DNA from: Synura sp. LO234KE
Taxonomy: Eukaryota > Sar > Synurophyceae > Synurales > Mallomonadaceae
Reading direction: 5' to 3'
Length of the DNA stretch: 11,152 bases
Assembly (NCBI GenBank): GCA_015143735.1
Contig: VKHC01000553.1
Span: forward strand, 1-11,152
Shown: positions 8,541 to 11,152 of the stretch, in pieces
Layout of the letters: each line of letters begins with the position of its first letter
Position numbering within the stretch: the stretch's first letter is position 1
Translations under genes and position numbers: made by a program
The notes under the pieces: model-generated
Databases searched by the model: none
What the model was told of the DNA's origin: nothing
The model's input: the letters and a program-made list of their open reading frames with translations, nothing else

Positions 8541-8747
8541 TTAATTGTGAAGGCTTTTAAATATCATATCTGCAAGGATTTTTCCTATCTCCTCATATTT
8601 CTTGAGAACTGAAATTGCCTTTTTTGCTTGGTTTTGCTTGAAGTTTCTGCGCTGCTCGGAAATGAAGTTTTTCGGAATTTCTGTGATGGGGGGGTTAGTG
8701 TTGATCTTACTTGAGCTAAAATGACTTGTTTTACCTGCTATTGTTGC
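8541..8747 (-). pseudogene. Minus-strand open frame of copy B
   Basis: A 68-codon open frame runs from 8747, after TAA, to TAA at 8543-8541. It has no Met near its start. It includes AGKTSHFSSSK, INTNPPITEIPKN and YEEIGKILADMIFK. It is co-linear with the copy A frame at 3803-4024. An AG sits just before the shared GK in both copies and could be a splice acceptor. Function is unrecognised. Confidence 0.4.
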
Positions 8748-9062
8748 TTATTACTTGATTTCTTGTATTTATTTGACATTATGAAATTGTGTCGATTTTC
8801 AACGTTTATCGCGTTGGTGACCGCACGTCTGTGGATATCCCACGGGCTTACGTAATTATTAAGTTTACTTTTTGCAATCAAAATCTTGGCACTGAGCCTT
8901 GTATTGACTATTTCTGATTGAGAACTGCGTTTCTAGCCTTTGCAACTAACTCTAGTGGCCTGCACTTAGAAGAAGTTGCAACCTCAGATATTTGCTTCTG
9001 AGTAAGTAGTCGTAGCGAGGTTTTAGCGTCGAGTCGAGTGTACGTCGTAATTCGACCAAGTA

Positions 9063-9898
9063 GTGAGTCAAATGTCCTACCGAAGCTCTTTTCATATCCC
9101 TACGGTCTCGGAAACGCAGCTGCGGCATAGGCTGCCTCCATCTCATCCGCAGTACTTCGGCGTCACAGGGGGAAGTGTTCTTTACACTGCATGTGAGGTT
9201 CCAAAAACACAAAGTGCTTTTCTGCCCCACCTGCCAAAACGGGACGATGTTCAGCGCCTCAAAGCTAGATCGGTCAGTCTCATTGGACAGCAAACAAGCC
9301 GAGCTCGTCTCAAAGGATTTTCGTGTACTCTGGATTTCGCGGGTTGCATTTTGTTCGTCGAAGGTGGTTGGTTATATGCACTTTCCACTTTGGCGTATTC
9401 ACCTCCAACCCATATTACCCTTCGCATTCGTGTGTGCCCTGCTGATCTCCTAAAGGAGATTTGAGCGCGGTCCAGGCGCTTCGTAGGGTCTTCCAGCCAC
9501 AGAGCTACCAGTAGTATTCTACAACGCTCTGTGCACTGCGCAACATCGCGGCTGTCCGCCGGCAGCACTATTTGCCCAGGTGCAAATGATCGATCTTTGT
9601 TAAGAGCCTATATGACGTCCCATGGATGGAACTCATGAACCCGCTCTGACTGGGCGGAAATCTCGGAGCTCGTGGAGAAGGCCTGCAAGCAAGTAGACAA
9701 ACGTAATGTTATGGTTCCCAGAGCATATTATTGTCCTTTATCCTCCCCGGCCGTGTCGCGAGGAGACTCGCTCACACGATGGATGAAACAAGATCATTGT
9801 TGGCACGCCACGTGCAAAAAACTCTCACCACAGTAGCTGCGGCCACCTGCTTACTTGCTGTGATAGACGACACAGTAGGCGTTGACGGGATTAGTTGA
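9063..9898 (+). pseudogene. Broken plus-strand coding-like stretch
   Basis: A 133-codon frame (9063-9464) ends RVCPADLLKEI. An overlapping frame from 9067 to 9453 is also open and has FCPTCQNG. After 9455 a shifted frame reads GDLSAVQALRRVFQPQSYQ, then stop, TLCALRNIAAVRRQHYL, stop, and VKSLYDVPWMELMNPL. Another shift gives DWAEISELVEKACKQVDKRN. A last frame has ATG at 9779 and TLTTVAAATCLLAVIDD, ending TGA near 9896. Taken together this looks like one gene decayed by stops and indels, perhaps from a mobile element. The first ~70 nt overlap copy B. No reverse transcriptase, integrase or transposase motif was seen. The order of pieces is inferred. Confidence 0.3.
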
Positions 9899-10777
9899 GA
9901 ATGTCGTGGCACGATACTAACCCTCCGCGGGAGAGATATCGCCCTTGCTGCCCTCTGTCATCGGCCTTCTCCCCGCTCCTACTCAAGAACGGGATTCGTC
10001 TTCGGACACAGGGGGGGATACTTACTAGTATTACGATGGTGATTGGATTTTCGACAATTACTTGGTTTAGTGATGATGATGACTTGAGCCTGCAGTCTGC
10101 CCGCCCTTTCATTCATTTCCCTTCTCTGCCTTCGTAATATAGAACTACTGGATTTTCGGCTACTAGCTGTACCCGCCTCCTCCTCCACTAAGAACGAGAT
10201 TATATTCTCCAACGTCGCGGTGACGATTCCTGCTCATACACTATTCGCGGAGGGGCGCTTCAGCTGAATAGCTTTCAGATTATCTCCCTATACAGATTCT
10301 CACTTAATGTTGATGCTGCCCAATACGTTCTTCCCGCAAATCGTATAGTTAGTTTAAGCAGTTTAAGGCCCGAGTCGAAAACAGAACAGACCAGATTGTG
10401 TGGGACCCCGCATCACTCCCTAACACTAGCTACTCCCCGTGAACTAAATGGCAAGTCCCGAGACTGAGTGGGGAGCTGCGAGTGAATGCACTCGGAGTTC
10501 AGCCTGCTCTTCTCGGGACTCAATATATTCTTGCTCATCATTTGCAACGTTCATCAATATCAGTATGAAGTTCTAATCCCAATCAATCCCGACCCTTATC
10601 CACACCACTTGACGCAAAACCCAATACCCAAATCGATTAGTGAGGTTCAAATCATAAGCATTTGCACTGCGGGTTCTCTAAGTCACTAGGACCTGCATCC
10701 GAAACTAAAACTAACGTTAAGCAAATCGAAGTCGGCGCGTCTCGACCCCCACAGAGGCGCATCTCAGAAGGAACTGA
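9899..10777. other. Intergenic stretch left of the right-hand gene
   Basis: No gene is supported. Open frames near 9895-10212 occur on both strands and look like mutual shadows. There is a short (TGA)4 run near 10070 and a G7 run near 10012. CCTACTCAAGAACGGGATTC near 9978 resembles a stretch near 10180 imperfectly. A nested inverted repeat lies at 10454-10520. This interval should hold the 3' end of the minus-strand gene's transcript, but I see no clear poly(A) signal on that strand. Confidence 0.5.
10454..10520. other. Nested inverted repeat (67 nt)
   Basis: AGTCCCGAGA (10454-10463) pairs perfectly with TCTCGGGACT (10511-10520). Inside, CGAGTG (10479-10484) pairs with CACTCG (10489-10494) around AATG, and GAGC (10473-10476) can pair with GCTC (10506-10509). 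The outer stem, a CTGAGTGGGGAG run and GTTCAGCC recall tRNA parts, but the T-arm does not pair and the molecule is short. It is a structured DNA or RNA candidate, not a tRNA call. Confidence 0.5.
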
Positions 10778-11152
10778 TCACCTGTCAGCCATGGCGTAGG
10801 ACTCGCCGCGCATGGCTGCATGCGATCCAAATCCGAGAGCGGATCTTTTATTGTTCGTAGAGGTCTGCAACACATTTTTATTTTCGATCTGCGAGGGCGC
10901 CTGGTGACGAGAGGCGGTGGATCCGAAACGAACCACTTTCACTTGTTCTTTCTGCGTAAAACCAAACAACAACAAGAAAAAATTACACAAGTCTGTCATA
11001 AATACAGTGTCAGATTCTAATCTCGCCTCTTTCTTTTCGCTGGCTGTCTTGGCATCAAACATCTCATCGATGACTTCCGCCGCGGCCTCTTTGTCCCCCG
11101 TGAAGATGATACGGGTCATGACGGGCACGACCAGGAACCCGCAGGCAATCAC
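10778..11152 (-). CDS. 3' end of a minus-strand gene, unknown protein with a hydrophobic segment
   Basis: The minus frame is open from the window edge to TGA at 10780-10778 (124 codons); the start is beyond the edge. The first ~17 residues (VIACGFLVVPVMTRIIF) are hydrophobic, like the end of a membrane helix. A charged stretch follows (GDKEAAAEVIDEMFDAKTAS), then a polar tail with SALGFGSHAAMRGES. A 75-nt pyrimidine-rich piece inside may be an intron; removing it gives 99 codons here and joins SEKKE to KEQVKVV. The sequence CTGACAG|GTGATC just before the stop could also be a splice donor, so the true end may lie further left. It is convergent with the left gene. A membrane protein with a cytosolic C-terminal tail is a reasonable inference; the family is not recognised. 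Confidence 0.6.
   Translation of the reverse strand: MIACGFLVVPVMTRIIFTGDKEAAAEVIDEMFDAKTASEKKEARLESDTVFMTDLCNFFLLLFGFTQKEQVKVVRFGSTASRHQAPSQIENKNVLQTSTNNKRSALGFGSHAAMRGESYAMADR
10952..11026 (-). other. Possible 75-nt GC-AG intron in the right-hand gene
   Basis: On the minus strand, AAAGAG|GCGAGA could be a GC donor. The acceptor TTTGGTTTTACGCAG|AAAG follows a strong T-rich tract, and a CTGAC branch-like motif lies inside. The piece is 25 codons, phase 0 and stop-free, so retention also keeps the frame. Translated, it gives an unlikely CNFFLLLFGF insert. Confidence 0.5.

Larger units (their letters stand above)
6943..9131. repeat. Dispersed element, copy B (about 2.2 kb)
   Basis: This is the second, diverged copy of the 2877-4393 element in direct orientation, with left edges about 4.07 kb apart. 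Anchors: TTTGCGGTAC near 6958; the 36-nt box 7043-7078; hairpin modules 7154-7400; ACTAGTAGTTAAG near 7693; TGAAGATCTTCAAGGTG at 8350-8366; AATATCATA near 8559; the 37-nt box 8823-8859; and the terminal block ending CGGCATA near 9131. It is longer than copy A, mainly through extra sequence at about 7400-7690 and 7727-8345. Whether B gained or A lost this cannot be told. An old LTR-type arrangement, with A and B as LTRs, is possible but unsupported by PBS or integrase signals. Confidence 0.75.

Noticed and set aside
2877-9131. Copies A and B as the LTRs of one retrotransposon
   Set aside because: The 2.5 kb between them shows no primer-binding site, polypurine tract, reverse transcriptase or integrase motif, and the copies differ strongly in length and sequence.
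9895-10212. Overlapping 73-80 codon frames on both strands
   Set aside because: They shadow each other, show no domain and end in simple (TGA)n or C/T-rich sequence.
10644-10654. GGTTCAAATCA, a tRNA B-box-like string
   Set aside because: There is no A-box upstream and no cloverleaf can be folded around it.

Overview
The window is nuclear DNA from a eukaryote with spliceosomal introns, most likely a protist. A multi-exon gene on the left (+) has clean GT-AG introns of 110-288 nt, all but one in phase 0, and a low-complexity Gly/Ser linker. A second gene enters from the right edge (-). There is no bacterial-style gene packing, and no rRNA, complete tRNA, CRISPR array or recognisable phage gene. 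GC-rich exons next to AT-rich, repeat-laden spacer fit an alveolate or alga-like genome, but lineage cannot be fixed from sequence alone.

Layout. 1-2352: the 3' part of a protein gene in five exons. It encodes a helix-rich protein of unknown function, and the 5' end lies outside the window. 2353-10777: about 8.4 kb between two convergent genes, holding no gene I would call functional. It is dominated by two long, diverged direct copies of one unnamed dispersed element. Copy A is about 2877-4393. Copy B is about 6943-9131 and carries roughly 0.6 kb that copy A lacks, near 7727-8345. Both copies keep small conserved hairpins, a 36-nt box matching at 34 positions, a 37-nt box matching at 34 positions, and matching minus-strand open frames. 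This suggests a decayed mobile element that once encoded protein on the minus strand. Between the copies (4394-6942) the DNA is AT-rich with scattered coding-like scraps, including a cysteine-rich 46-codon frame. From 9063 to 9898 there is a broken plus-strand coding-like stretch. The strongest isolated structure right of it is a nested inverted repeat at 10454-10520. 10778-11152 (-): the 3' end of the second gene, with a possible 75-nt GC-AG intron that keeps the frame whether or not it is spliced.

Nothing shows the two end genes working together; they are convergent neighbours separated by repeat relics. The most promising undescribed item is the A/B element: its repeated hairpin module (two per copy) and its paired minus-strand frames. 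No protein here could be assigned to a named family by eye, so functions are left open.
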